Positions 10,946 through 20,870 of a stretch of DNA of 64,000 nucleotides are shown piece after piece. The stretch spans positions 117,390,431 through 117,454,430 of the forward strand of contig OZ038383.1 in the NCBI GenBank assembly GCA_964036045.1. Direction: 5' to 3'. The notes under the pieces are model-generated. The model worked only from the letters and a program-made list of their open reading frames with translations, ran no database searches and was not told where the DNA came from. Source of the DNA: Eutreptiella sp. 'Long Island Sound 2002' (lineage: Eukaryota; Euglenozoa; Euglenophyceae; Eutreptiales; Eutreptiaceae). Every line of letters starts with the position of its first letter. Position 1 is the first letter of the stretch. Made by a program: the position numbers and the translations under genes.

Positions 10946-11246
10946 CTGGCCGAAATTTCGGCCAGGTGTGTTCAAAGGGGAAATAATTGCTTAAATGTTC
11001 AAAAATAGGAAAAGCTGGCCGAAATTTCGGCCAGCCCACCCAAAAACCAGAATATAAGTGCTTGAATAGTGAACAGACCAAAAAGCTGGCCGAAATTTCG
11101 GCCAGCCCTAAGAAATATGAAAATAACTTTGCCTATTCACCAGGAAACCAAAAAGCTGGCCGAAATTTCGGCCAGAAGGGTCAAAAGCTGCATATACACA
11201 TAGGTGTTTGCAATGTTACCCAAAACCTGGCCGAAATTTCGGCCAG
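10946..11246. repeat. Regularly spaced palindrome array upstream of gene 1 (five copies)
   Basis: Five perfect copies at 10946-10965, 11015-11034, 11086-11105, 11156-11175 and 11227-11246. Start spacings are 69, 71, 70 and 71 bp. The four 49-51-nt spacers share no evident homology beyond a purine-rich or AAAAC lead-in. The array lies between the gene 1 ATG and the right TIR, so it can serve both as promoter sites and as subterminal transposase sites. Confidence 0.97.
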
Positions 11247-11426
11247 CTTCAGAAAAACGTCAAATACAACACACTAGAAGACGGGGATACACAAGGCTAA
11301 CACATCAACACGTATTTCAACGGGTGTCACACAGCTCTGCCAACAACTTTGGTCACATACGTCAAATAACATACTCAAAGTAGAAATGTAGAATATTGTC
11401 AAATCGCGCGTATACGGGGTCCTAGA
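11247..11426. other. Right subterminal non-coding region of the transposon
   Basis: About 180 bp with no palindrome or gene between the five-copy array and the right TIR. Confidence 0.6.
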
Positions 11427-11451
11427 GGGTGGGCAACTTGTGACGCCTAAG
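11427..11451 (-). repeat. Right terminal inverted repeat (25 bp)
   Basis: Exact reverse complement of 4919-4943; ends CAACTTGTGACGCCTAAG. Host satellite sequence resumes immediately with TGATATGTGCC. Confidence 0.95.
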
Positions 11452-12255
11452 TGATATGTGCCGGAAACGGCCCAAAAAGGCCCCCAAAAGCTCCAAATGC
11501 CGACAACCACAAACCAAGAATAGGCCATATCTTTGGCTACATGGCTCAAAATGTGATTCCGAGGGCGCCTACTCCACCCGCAACCCCCCACTTTTTGTGG
11601 TTTCCAACCCTCAGAATGGCCCAAACCTACACCTAGACCCCAATACCTAGGCCCACTAGGCTGCAGCAAGCTGCAAGCTCAAGCCCAAACAGGTGGGTGC
11701 CCAAATGGGTCAACAAGGTCCATTAGGGATAAAACGATGACTTTTCTCAAAAATGATCCTAGACCATGTGTGACGCAAAAACAAATGTTTTTGCACCTTT
11801 TTGAGGTGGTGGTGGCCCATTTTGGTCCTCCGAAAATCCCAAAATGCCTTGAAAATGGGCAGTTTTGGGTCAAAAATGGGTCAAAAACGCATTTTTCCAA
11901 ATCTCATCCTAGACCATTTGGGGTGCACAAACGGGTGAATTGAGCCCATTTTGAGACCATTTTGGGGCATTTTGGCCCCTCAGAAGTCCAAAAAGCCTTG
12001 AAAGTGGGCCTTGTGGTGATGGGGTTGACTTGCAAGCTGATTTCAATTTGTCAAGAGCCATCAATGTGTGAATCATTCCTGATGTCCCCCACCTGTCATA
12101 GCTAATGTTCCCTCCCCCACCAGCTCGGTCCCAATATTCAGTCTTGATTAGCGTCACCGAGCTCGTGGAAACAGTCTTGATTTTATAACCCTTTTTGATG
12201 TCTAGGGTGGACCGACCGGGTCTAGAAGCAGCAGCAGCAGCAAGCAAGCAGCAGC

Positions 12256-12287
<32 letters not shown>

Positions 12288-15155
12288 CAAGCAGCAACAC
12301 GCGCGAAATGGGAAAAAATCAGACCTCCGTCGTGGTGCTTCACATTTGAGTGAAATTTTGGTGGATGATACCTATGGGTGTGAAGTACAATCACACAAAG
12401 CTTGAGCAAAAAACTCAACGGTGGCGGCCGGGAACGGGATTCGCAAGTGGCGGAGCTCAGTTTCAAAAACTGCAGTTTAGGGCCAAAACCAGCCATTTTT
12501 GGGCCAAAAAAGCCCTAGAACACATTCAAAACCGCCATACGAAGGGAGACGGTGGGTACACTCCACGTGCCGCTTGACTTCCCTGTGTCAACCAGCTCTT
12601 TCCGGCCCTCTAACTCCATGATATGGGCCGGAAACGGCCCAAAAAGGCCCCCAAAAGCTCCAAATACCGACAGCCACAAACCAAGAATAGGCCATATCTT
12701 TGGCTACATGGCTCAAAATGGGATTCCGAGGGCACCTACTCCACCCGCAACCCCCCACTTTTTGTGGTTTCCAACCCTCAGAATGGCCCAAACGGACGCC
12801 TAGACCCCAATACCTAGGCCCACTAGGCTGCAGGAAGCTACAAGCTCAAGCCCAAACAGGTGGGTGCCCAAATGGGTCAACAAGGTCCATTAGGGATAAA
12901 ACGATGACTTTTCTCAAAAATGATCCTAGACCATGTGTGACGCGAAAACAAATATTTTTGCACCTTTTTGAGGTGGTGGTGGCCCATTTTGGTCCTCCGA
13001 AAATCCCAAAATGCCTTGAAAATGGGCTGTTTTGGGTCAAAAATGGGTCAAAAGCGCATTTTTCCAAACCTCATCCTAGACCATTTGGGGTGCACAAACG
13101 GGTGAATTGAGCCCATTTTGAGACCATTTTGGGGCATTTTGGCCCCTCAGAAGTCCAAAAAGCCTTGAAAGTGGGCCTTGTGGTGATGGGCTTGACTTGC
13201 AAGCTGATTTCAATTTGTCAAGAGCCATCAATGTGTGAATCATTCTTGCTGTCCCTCACCTGTCATAGCTAATGTTCCCTCCCCCACCAGCTCGGTCCCA
13301 ATATTCAGTCTTGATTAGCGTCACCGAGCTCGTGGAAACAGTCTTGGTTTTATAACCCTTTTTAGTGTCCACCGTGGACCTACCAGGTCTAGCAGCAGCA
13401 GCAGCAATCAAGCACGAAAGCAAGCAAGCAGCAAGCAGCAAGCAGCAGCACGCGCGAAATGGGAAAAAATCAAAACTCCGTCGTGGTGCTTCACATTTGG
13501 GTGAAATTTTGGTGGATGATACCTATGGGTGTGAAGTACAATCACACAAAGTTTGAGCAAAAAACTCAACGGTGGCGGCCGGGAACGGGATTCGCAAGTG
13601 GCGGAGCTCAGTTTCAAAAACTGCAGTTCAGGGCCAAAAACAGCCACTCGTGGGCCAAAAATGCTCTGGAACACATTCAAAACCGCCATACGAAGGGAGA
13701 CGGTGGGTACCCTCCACGTGCCGCTTGACTTCCCCGTGTCAACCAGCTCTTTCCGGCCCTCTAACTCCATCATATGTGCCGGAAACGGCCCAAAAAAGGC
13801 CCCCAAAAGCTCCAAATGCCGACAGCCACAAACCAAGAATAGGCCATATCTTTAGCTACATGGCTCAAAATGCGATTCCGAGGGCACCTACTCCACTCGC
13901 AACCCCCCACTTTTTGTGGTTTCCAACCCTCAGAATGGCCCAAACGGACACCTAGACCCCAATACCTAGGCCCACTAGGCTGCAGCAAGCTACAAGCTCA
14001 AGCCCAAACAGGTGGGTGCCCAAATGGGTCAGCAGGGTCCAGTAGGGAGAAAAAGATGACTTTTCTCAAAAATGATCCTAGACCATGTGTGACGCTAAAA
14101 CAAGTGCTTTTGGACCGTTTTGAGGTGCTGGTGGCCCATTTTGGTCCTGCGAAAATCCCAAAATGCCTTGAAAATGGGCAGTTTTGGGACAAAAAATGAG
14201 TCAAAAATGGGTCAAAAACGCATTTTTCCAAACCTCATCCTAGACCATTTGGGGTGCACAAATCGGTGAACTGAGCCCATTTTGAGACCATTTTGGGGCA
14301 TTTTGGCCCCTCAGGAGTCCAAAAAGCCTTGAAAGTGGGCCTTGTGGTGATGGGATTGACTTGCAAGCTAATTTCAATTTGTCAAGAGCCATCAATGTGT
14401 GAATCATTCTTGATGTCCCTCACGTGTCATAGCTAATGTTCCCTCCCCCACCAGCTCGGTCCCAATATCCAATCTTGATTAGGGTCGGCGAGCTCGTGGA
14501 ACCAGTCTTGGTTTTATACCCCTTTTTAGTGTCTAGGGTGGACCTACTACCTTTAGCGGCAGCAGCAGCAAAAAAGCAAGCAAGCAGCAAGCAACAAGCA
14601 GCAGCACGCGCGAAATGGGAAAAAACCAGACCTCCGTCGTGGTGCTTCACATTTGGGTGAAATTTTGGTGGATGATAACTATGGTGTGAAGTACAGTCCA
14701 ACAAAGTTTGAGCAAAAAACTCAACGGTGGCGGCCGGGAACGGGATTCGCAAGTGGCGGAGCTCAGTTTCAAAAACTGCAGTTCAGGGCCGAAAACAGCC
14801 ATTTTTTGGGCCAAAAAATCCTAGAACACATTCAAAACCGCCAAATGAAGGGAAACGGTGGGTACACTCCATGTGCTGTTTGACTTCCTCGTGTCAACAA
14901 GCTCTCTCCGGCCCTCTAACTCCATGATATGTCCCGGAAACGGCCCAAAAAGGCCCCAAAAGCTCCAAATGCCGACAGCCACAAACCAAGAATAGGCCAT
15001 ATCTTTGGCTACATGGCTCAAAATGCGATTCCGAGGGCACCTACTCCACCCGCAACCCCCCACTTTTTGTGGTTTCCAACCCTCAGAATGGCCCAAACAT
15101 ACGCCTAGACCCCAATACCTAGGCCCACTAGGCTGCAGCAAGCTACAGGCTCAAG

Positions 15156-16640
15156 GTGACTTTTCTCAAAAATGATCCTAGACCATGTGTGACGCTAAGA
15201 CAAGTGTTTTTGGACCGTTTTGAGGTGGTGGTGGCCCATTTTTGTCCTCTAAAAATCCCAAAATGCCTTGAAAATGGGCAGCTTTGGGACAAAAAATGGG
15301 TCAAAAATGGGTCAAAAACGCATTTTTCCAAACCTCATCCTCGACCATTTGGGGTCACAAACGGGTGAACTGAGCCCATTTTGAGACCATTTTGGGGCAT
15401 TTTGGCCCCTCAAAAGTCCAAAAAGCCTTGAAAGTGGGCCTTGTGGTGATGGGGTTGACTTGCAAGCTGATTTCAATTTGTCAAGAGCCATCAATGTGTG
15501 AATCATTCTTGATGTCCCTTAGGGATAAAAAGATGACTTTTCTCAAAAATGATCCTAGACCATGTGTGACGCTAAGACAAGTGCTTTTGGACCGTTTTGA
15601 GGTGGTGGTGGCCCATTTTGGTCCTGTGAAAATCCCAAAATGCCTTGAAAATGGGCTGTTTTGGGACAAAAAAATGGGTCAAAAATGGGTCAAAAACGCA
15701 TTTTTCCGAACCTCATCCTCGACCATTTGGGGTGCACAAACGTGTGAACTAAGCCCATTTTGAGACCATTTTGGGGCATTTTGGCCCCGCAGAAGTCCAA
15801 AAAGCCTTGAAAGTGGGCCTTGTGGTGATGGGGTTGACTTGCAAGCTGATTTCAATTTGTCAAGAGCCATCAATGTGTGAATCATTCTTGATGTCCCTTA
15901 GGGATAAAAAGATGACTTTTCTCAAAAATGATCCTGGACCATATGCGACGCTAAAACAAGTGCTTTTGGACCGTTTTGAGGTGGTGGTGGCCCATTTTGG
16001 TCCTGTGAAAATCCCAAAATGCCTTGAAAATGGGCTGTTTTGGGACAAAAATGGGTCAAAAATGGGTCAAAAACGCATTTTTCCAAACCTCATCCTCGAC
16101 CATTTGGGGTCACAAACGGGTGAACTAAGCCCATTTTGACACCATTTTGGGGCATTTTGGCCCCTCAAAACTCCAAAAAGCCTTGAAAGTGGGCACTGTG
16201 GTGATGGGGTTGACTTGCAAGCTGATTTCAATTTGTCAAGAGCCATCAATGTGTGAATCATTCTTGATGTCCCTTAGGGATAAAAAGATGACTTTTCTCA
16301 AAAAATGATCCTGGACCATGTGCGACGCTAAAACAAGTGCTTTTGGACCGTTTTGAGGTGGTGGTGGCCCATTTTGGTCCTGTGAAAATCCCAAAATGCC
16401 TTGAAAATGGGCTGTTTTGGGACAAAAAATGGGTCAAAAATGGGTCAAAAACGCATTTTTCCAAACCTCATCCTCGACCATTTGGGGTGCACAAACGGGT
16501 GAACTAAGCCCATTTTGAGACCATTTTGGGGCATTTTGGCCCCGCAGAAGTCCAAAAAGCCTTGAAAGTGGGCACTGTGGTGATGGGGTTGACTTGCAAG
16601 CTGATTTCAATTTGTCAAGAGCCATCAATGTGTGAATCAT
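15156..16640 (+). repeat. Local expansion of a ~376-bp sub-unit, four tandem copies
   Basis: The block starting GACTTTTCTCAAAAATGATC recurs near 15160, 15535, 15914 and 16289. Successive copies are joined by TGATGTCCCTTAGGGATAAA, a junction absent from ordinary units. This points to unequal exchange within one segment of the 1.15-kb unit. Confidence 0.9.
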
Positions 16641-18509
16641 TCTTGCTGTCCCTCACCTGCCATAGCTAATGTTCCCTCCCCCACCAGCTCGGTCCCAATA
16701 TTCAGTCTTGATTGGGGTCATCGAGCTCGTGAAAACAGTCTTGGTTTTATACCCCTTTTTAGTGTCTAGGGTGGAGCAGCAGCAGCAGCAAGCAAGCAAG
16801 AAAGCAAGCAAGCAAGCAGCAAGCAACAAGCAGCACACACGTGAAAGGGGAAAAAACCACACCTCCGTCGTGGTGCTTCACATTTGGGTGAAATTTTGGT
16901 GGATGATACCTATGGGTGTGAAGTACAATCACACAAAGTTTGAGCAAAAAACTCAACAGTTCGCAAGTGGCGGAGCTCAGTTTCAAAAACTGCAGTTCAG
17001 GGCCAAAAACAACCATTTTTGGGCCAAAAAAACCCTAAAACACATTAAAAACCGCCAAATGAAGGGAAATGGTGGGTACCCTCCACGTGCCGCTTGACTT
17101 CCCCGTGTCAACGAGCTCTTTGCCGCCCTCTAACTCCATGATATGTCCCGGAAACGGCCCAAAAAGGCCCCCAAAAGCTCCAAATGCCGACAGCCACAAA
17201 CCAAGAATAGGCCACATCTTTGGCTACATGGCTCAAAATGCGATTCCGAGGGCACCTACTCCACCCGCAACCCCCCACTTTTTGTGGTTTCCACCCCTCA
17301 GAATGGCCCAAACGGACACCTAGACCCCAATACCTAGGCCCACTAGGCTGCAGCAAGCTACAAGCTCAAGCCCTAACAGTTGGGTGCCCAAATGGGTCAA
17401 CAGGGTCCATTCGGGGTAAAAAGATGACTTTTCTCAAAAATGATCCTAGACCATGTGTGACGCTAAAACAAGCGTTTTTGGACCTTTGTGAGGTGGTGGT
17501 GGCCCATTTTGGTCCTGTGAAAATCCCAAAATGCCTTGAAAACGGGTTGTTTTGGGACAAAAATGGGTCAAAAATGGGTCAAAAACGCATTTTTCCAAAC
17601 CTCATCCTAGACCAGTTGGGGTGCACAAACGGGTGAAATGAGCGCATTTTGAAACCATTTGGGGGCATTTTGGCCCCGCAGAAGTCCAAAAAGCCTTGAA
17701 AGTGGGCCTTGTGGTGATGGGGTTGACTTGCAAGCTGATTTCAATTTGTCAAGAGCCATCAATGTGTGAATCATTCTTGATGTCCCTCACCTGTCATAGC
17801 TAATGTTCCCTCCCTCACGAGCTCGGTCCCAATATTTAGTCTTGATCAGGGTCACCGAGCTCGTGGAAACAGTCTTGGTTTTATAACCCTTTTTGATGTC
17901 TAGGGTGGACCGACCGGGTCTAGAAGCAGCAGCAGCAGCAAGCAAGAAAGCAAGCAAGCAAGCAGCAAGCAACAAGCAGCAGCACGCGCGAAATGGGAAA
18001 AAATCAAAACTCCGTCGTGGTGCTTCACATTTGGCTAAAATTTTGGTGGATGATAACTATGGTGTGAAGTACAGTAACACAGAGTTTGAGCAAAAAACTC
18101 AACGGTGGCGGCCGGGAACGGGATTCGCAAGTGGCGGAGCTCAGTTTCAAAAACTGCAGTTCAGGGCCAAAAACAGCCATTTTTGGCCCAAAAAAAGCTC
18201 TGGAACACATTCAAAACCGCCCAATGAAGGGAAACGGTGGGTACACTCCATGTGCTGTTTGACTTCCCCGTGTCAACGAGCTCTTTCCGGCCCTCTAACT
18301 CCATGATATGTCCCGGAAACGGCCCAAAAAGGCCCCCAAAAGCTCCAAATGCCGACAGCCACAAACCAACAATGGCTCAAAATGCGATTCCGAGGGCACC
18401 TACTCCACCCGCAACCCCCCACTTTTTGTGGTTTCCAACCCTCAAAATGGCCCAAACATACGCCTAGACCCCAATACCTACGCCCACTAGGCTGCAGCAA
18501 GCTACAGGC

Positions 18510-19990
18510 TCAAGGTGACTTTTCTCAAAAATGATCCTAGACCATGTGTGACGCTAAGACAAGTGTTTCTGGACCGTTTTGAGGTGGTGGTGGCCCATTT
18601 TTGTCCTCTAAAAATCCCAAAATGCCTTGAAAATGGGCAGCTTTGGGACAAAAAATGGGTCAAAAATGGGTCAAAAACGCGTTTGTCCAAACCTCATCCT
18701 AGACCATTTGGGGTCACAAACGGGTGAACTGAGCCCATTTTGAGACCATTTTGGGGCATTTTGGCCCCTCAAAAGTCCAAAAAGCCTTGAAAGTGGGCAT
18801 TGTGGTGATGGGGTTGACTTGCAAGCTGATTTCAATTTGTCAAGAGCCATCAATGTGTGAATCATTCTTGATGTCCCTTAGGGATAAAAAGATGACTTTT
18901 CTCAAAAATGATCCTGGACCATATGCGACGCTAAAACAAGTGCTTTTGGACCGTTTTGAGGTGGTGGTGGCCCATTTTGGTCCTGTGAAAATCCCAAAAT
19001 GCCTTGAAAACGGGTTGTTTTGGGACAAAAAATGGGTCAAAAATGGGTCAAAAACGCATTTTTCCGAACCTCATCCTAGACCATTTGGGGTGCACAAACG
19101 GGTGAACTAAGCCCATTTTGAGACCATTTTGGGGCATTTTGGCCCCTCAGAAGTCCAAAAAGCCTTGAAAGTGGGCCTTGTGGTGATGGGGTTGACTTGC
19201 AAGCTGATTTCAATTTGTCAAGAGCCATCAATGTGTGAATCATTCTTGATGTCCCTTAGGGATAAAAAGATGACTTTTCTCAAAAATGATCCTGGACCAT
19301 GTGCGACGCTAAAACAAGTGCTTTTGGACCGTTTTGAGGTGCTGGTGGCCCATTTTGGTCCTCTAAAAATCCCAAAATGCCTTGAAAATGGGCTGTTTTG
19401 GGACAAAAAAATGGGTCAAAAATGGGTCAAAAACGCATTTTTCCAAACCTCATCCTCGACCACTTGGGGTCACAAACGGGTGAACTGAGCCCATTTTGAG
19501 ACCATTTTGGGGCATTTTGGCCCCTCAAAAGTCCAAAAAGCCTTGAAAGTGGGCATTGTGGTGATGGGGTTGACTTGCAAGCTGATTTCAATTTGGCAAG
19601 AGCCATCAATGTGTGAATCATTCTTGATGTCCCTTAGGGATAAAAAGACGACTTTTCTCAAAAATGATCCTGGACCATGTGCGACGCTAAAACAAGTGCT
19701 TTTGGACCGTTTTGAGGTGGTGGTGGCCCCTTTGGTCCTGTGAAAATCCCAAAATGCCTTGAAAATGGGCTGTTTTGGGACAAAAAATGGGTCAAAAATG
19801 GGTCAAAAACGCATTTTTCCAAACCTCATCCTCGACCATTTGGGGTGCACAAACGGGTGAACTAAGCCCATTTTGAGACCATTTTGGGGCATTTTGGCCC
19901 CGCAGAAGTCCAAAAAGCCTTGAAAGTGGGCGTTGTGGTGATGGGCTTGACTTGCAAGCTGCTTTCAATTTGTCAAGAGCCATCAATGTG
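18510..19990 (+). repeat. Second local expansion of the ~376-bp sub-unit
   Basis: Same segment and same TGATGTCCCTTAGGGATAAA junction as at 15156-16640, with copies beginning near 18515, 18893, 19270 and 19648. Sharing the junction suggests the expansion arose once and was then copied with the larger unit. Confidence 0.9.
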
Positions 19991-20253
19991 TGAATCATTC
20001 TTGCTGTCCCTCACCTGTCATAGCTAATGTTCCCTCCCCGACCAGCTCGGTCCCAATATTCAGTCTTGATTGGGGTCATCGAGCTCGTGAAAACAGTCTT
20101 GGTTTTATACCCCTTTTTAGTGTCTAGGGTGGAGCAGCAGCAGCAACAAGCAAGCAAGAAAGCAAGCAAGCAAGCAGCAAGCAACAAGCAGCACACACCC
20201 GAAAGGGGAAAAAACCAGACCTCCGTCGTGGTGCTTCACATTTGGGTGAAATT

Positions 20254-20870
20254 CTATTGCCTTCGGCAGTGCACCTCGAAGAGAGGTTGACAATCAGCCA
20301 ATCAGTCAGTTAGACAGGCCAGCAGTCTGTCAGATAGAAACACACACTTTGGGTTTTTTGTTAGTACGAGACACTTTATCAAGCAGTCGGGACGATGCTG
20401 GTTACCAAAATCGGTGGTGGCCGAATGGTAATGCATGCGACCGCAGGCTCTTGTGTCGGCGGTTCGAACCCTGGTGCGGTGACTACTTGCAGCGGCGCCG
20501 CCGCAAAAGTCAGTCGACCAGGATTCGAACCACCGACTCCGGGCCGTACGTTGGCCGCGGTACCATTGGACTAGCGGTGATGCGGTAGCACTCAGCTTCC
20601 CCACTGCTTGAAGCCTGTTCAGCAAAAACTTTTGACCCCCCCCCACCCACCCCCCCCCACCCGCCCCCCCCCAAAAAGTGATATCCAGTTTTAGGGGATA
20701 GAGGCCTCAGAATCAGAAAATCCATTGGGGGATGCTCTTATTGGGCAAAATAATGATTTTACAAGGGGTTGGACATCCAATATCATGCCTTGGGGTATGC
20801 TACGCGAATGACCCCAAAAAAGGGGGGTATACGCCGCTCGCGCTTGATCTAACAACCTCTCTTCGAGGTG
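20254..20870. mobile_element. ~617-bp SINE-like insertion with two opposed tRNA-like Pol III promoters
   Basis: It interrupts a 1.15-kb unit: host GTGAAATT on the left and ATTTTGGTGG on the right leave a possible 3-bp ATT duplication. Near its ends are the inverted 18-mers CACCTCGAAGAGAGGTTG (20271-20288) and its complement (20853-20870), each able to form a small hairpin. On plus, TGGCCGAATGG (20418-20428) and GGTTCGAACCC (20461-20471) match A and B boxes. On minus, TAGTCCAATGGTA (20573-20561) and GGTTCGAATCC (20531-20521) do so as well. Neither folds into a good tRNA T-arm, so these look tRNA-derived and not functional tRNAs. C-rich tracts lie at 20635-20672. Confidence 0.7.

Larger units (their letters stand above)
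4919..11451 (-). mobile_element. 6.5-kb two-gene TIR DNA transposon with iterated palindromes
   Basis: The element is bounded by perfect 25-bp inverted repeats (4919-4943 and 11427-11451) and inserted in a 1.15-kb satellite unit. The host reads CTCCATAATA before it and TGATATGTG after it, whereas intact units read CTCCATGATATGTG. This implies a 5-bp target duplication (TAATA/TGATA, one mismatch), or 3 bp if the TIR is extended by one base. It carries two minus-strand genes, the first with a candidate DDE triad and the second resembling ParB, plus 13 copies of a 20-bp palindrome. Ends, target duplication and a candidate transposase support a cut-and-paste class II element. I could not place it in a named superfamily. 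Apart from one frame switch in a homopolymer it looks intact, so it may be recent. Confidence 0.9.
11452..20253 (+). repeat. 1.15-kb repeat array, units between the two insertions
   Basis: CCGGAAACGG anchors at 11461, 12628, 13779, 14934, 17148 and 18313. Normal spacings are 1151-1167; the 2214-bp gap after 14934 and the enlarged interval after 18313 are explained by ~376-bp sub-unit expansions. Frames through the units are incidental. Confidence 0.94.

Noticed and set aside
10946-11246. CRISPR-like array (palindromic repeats with ~50-nt unique spacers)
   Set aside because: The context is a eukaryotic TIR transposon with spliced genes. The repeat is a fully symmetric 20-mer that also occurs singly in introns and flanks, and no cas genes are present.
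4919-11451. Virus or integrated plasmid
   Set aside because: TIRs, target duplication, spliced genes and a transposase-like protein explain it as a transposon; no capsid, polymerase or packaging-like protein is visible.
20411-20585. Two tRNA genes
   Set aside because: A and B boxes are good, but the T stems (GGTGG against CCTGG, GGCGG against CCTGG) and acceptor stems do not pair, so they are tRNA-derived promoters in a repeat.
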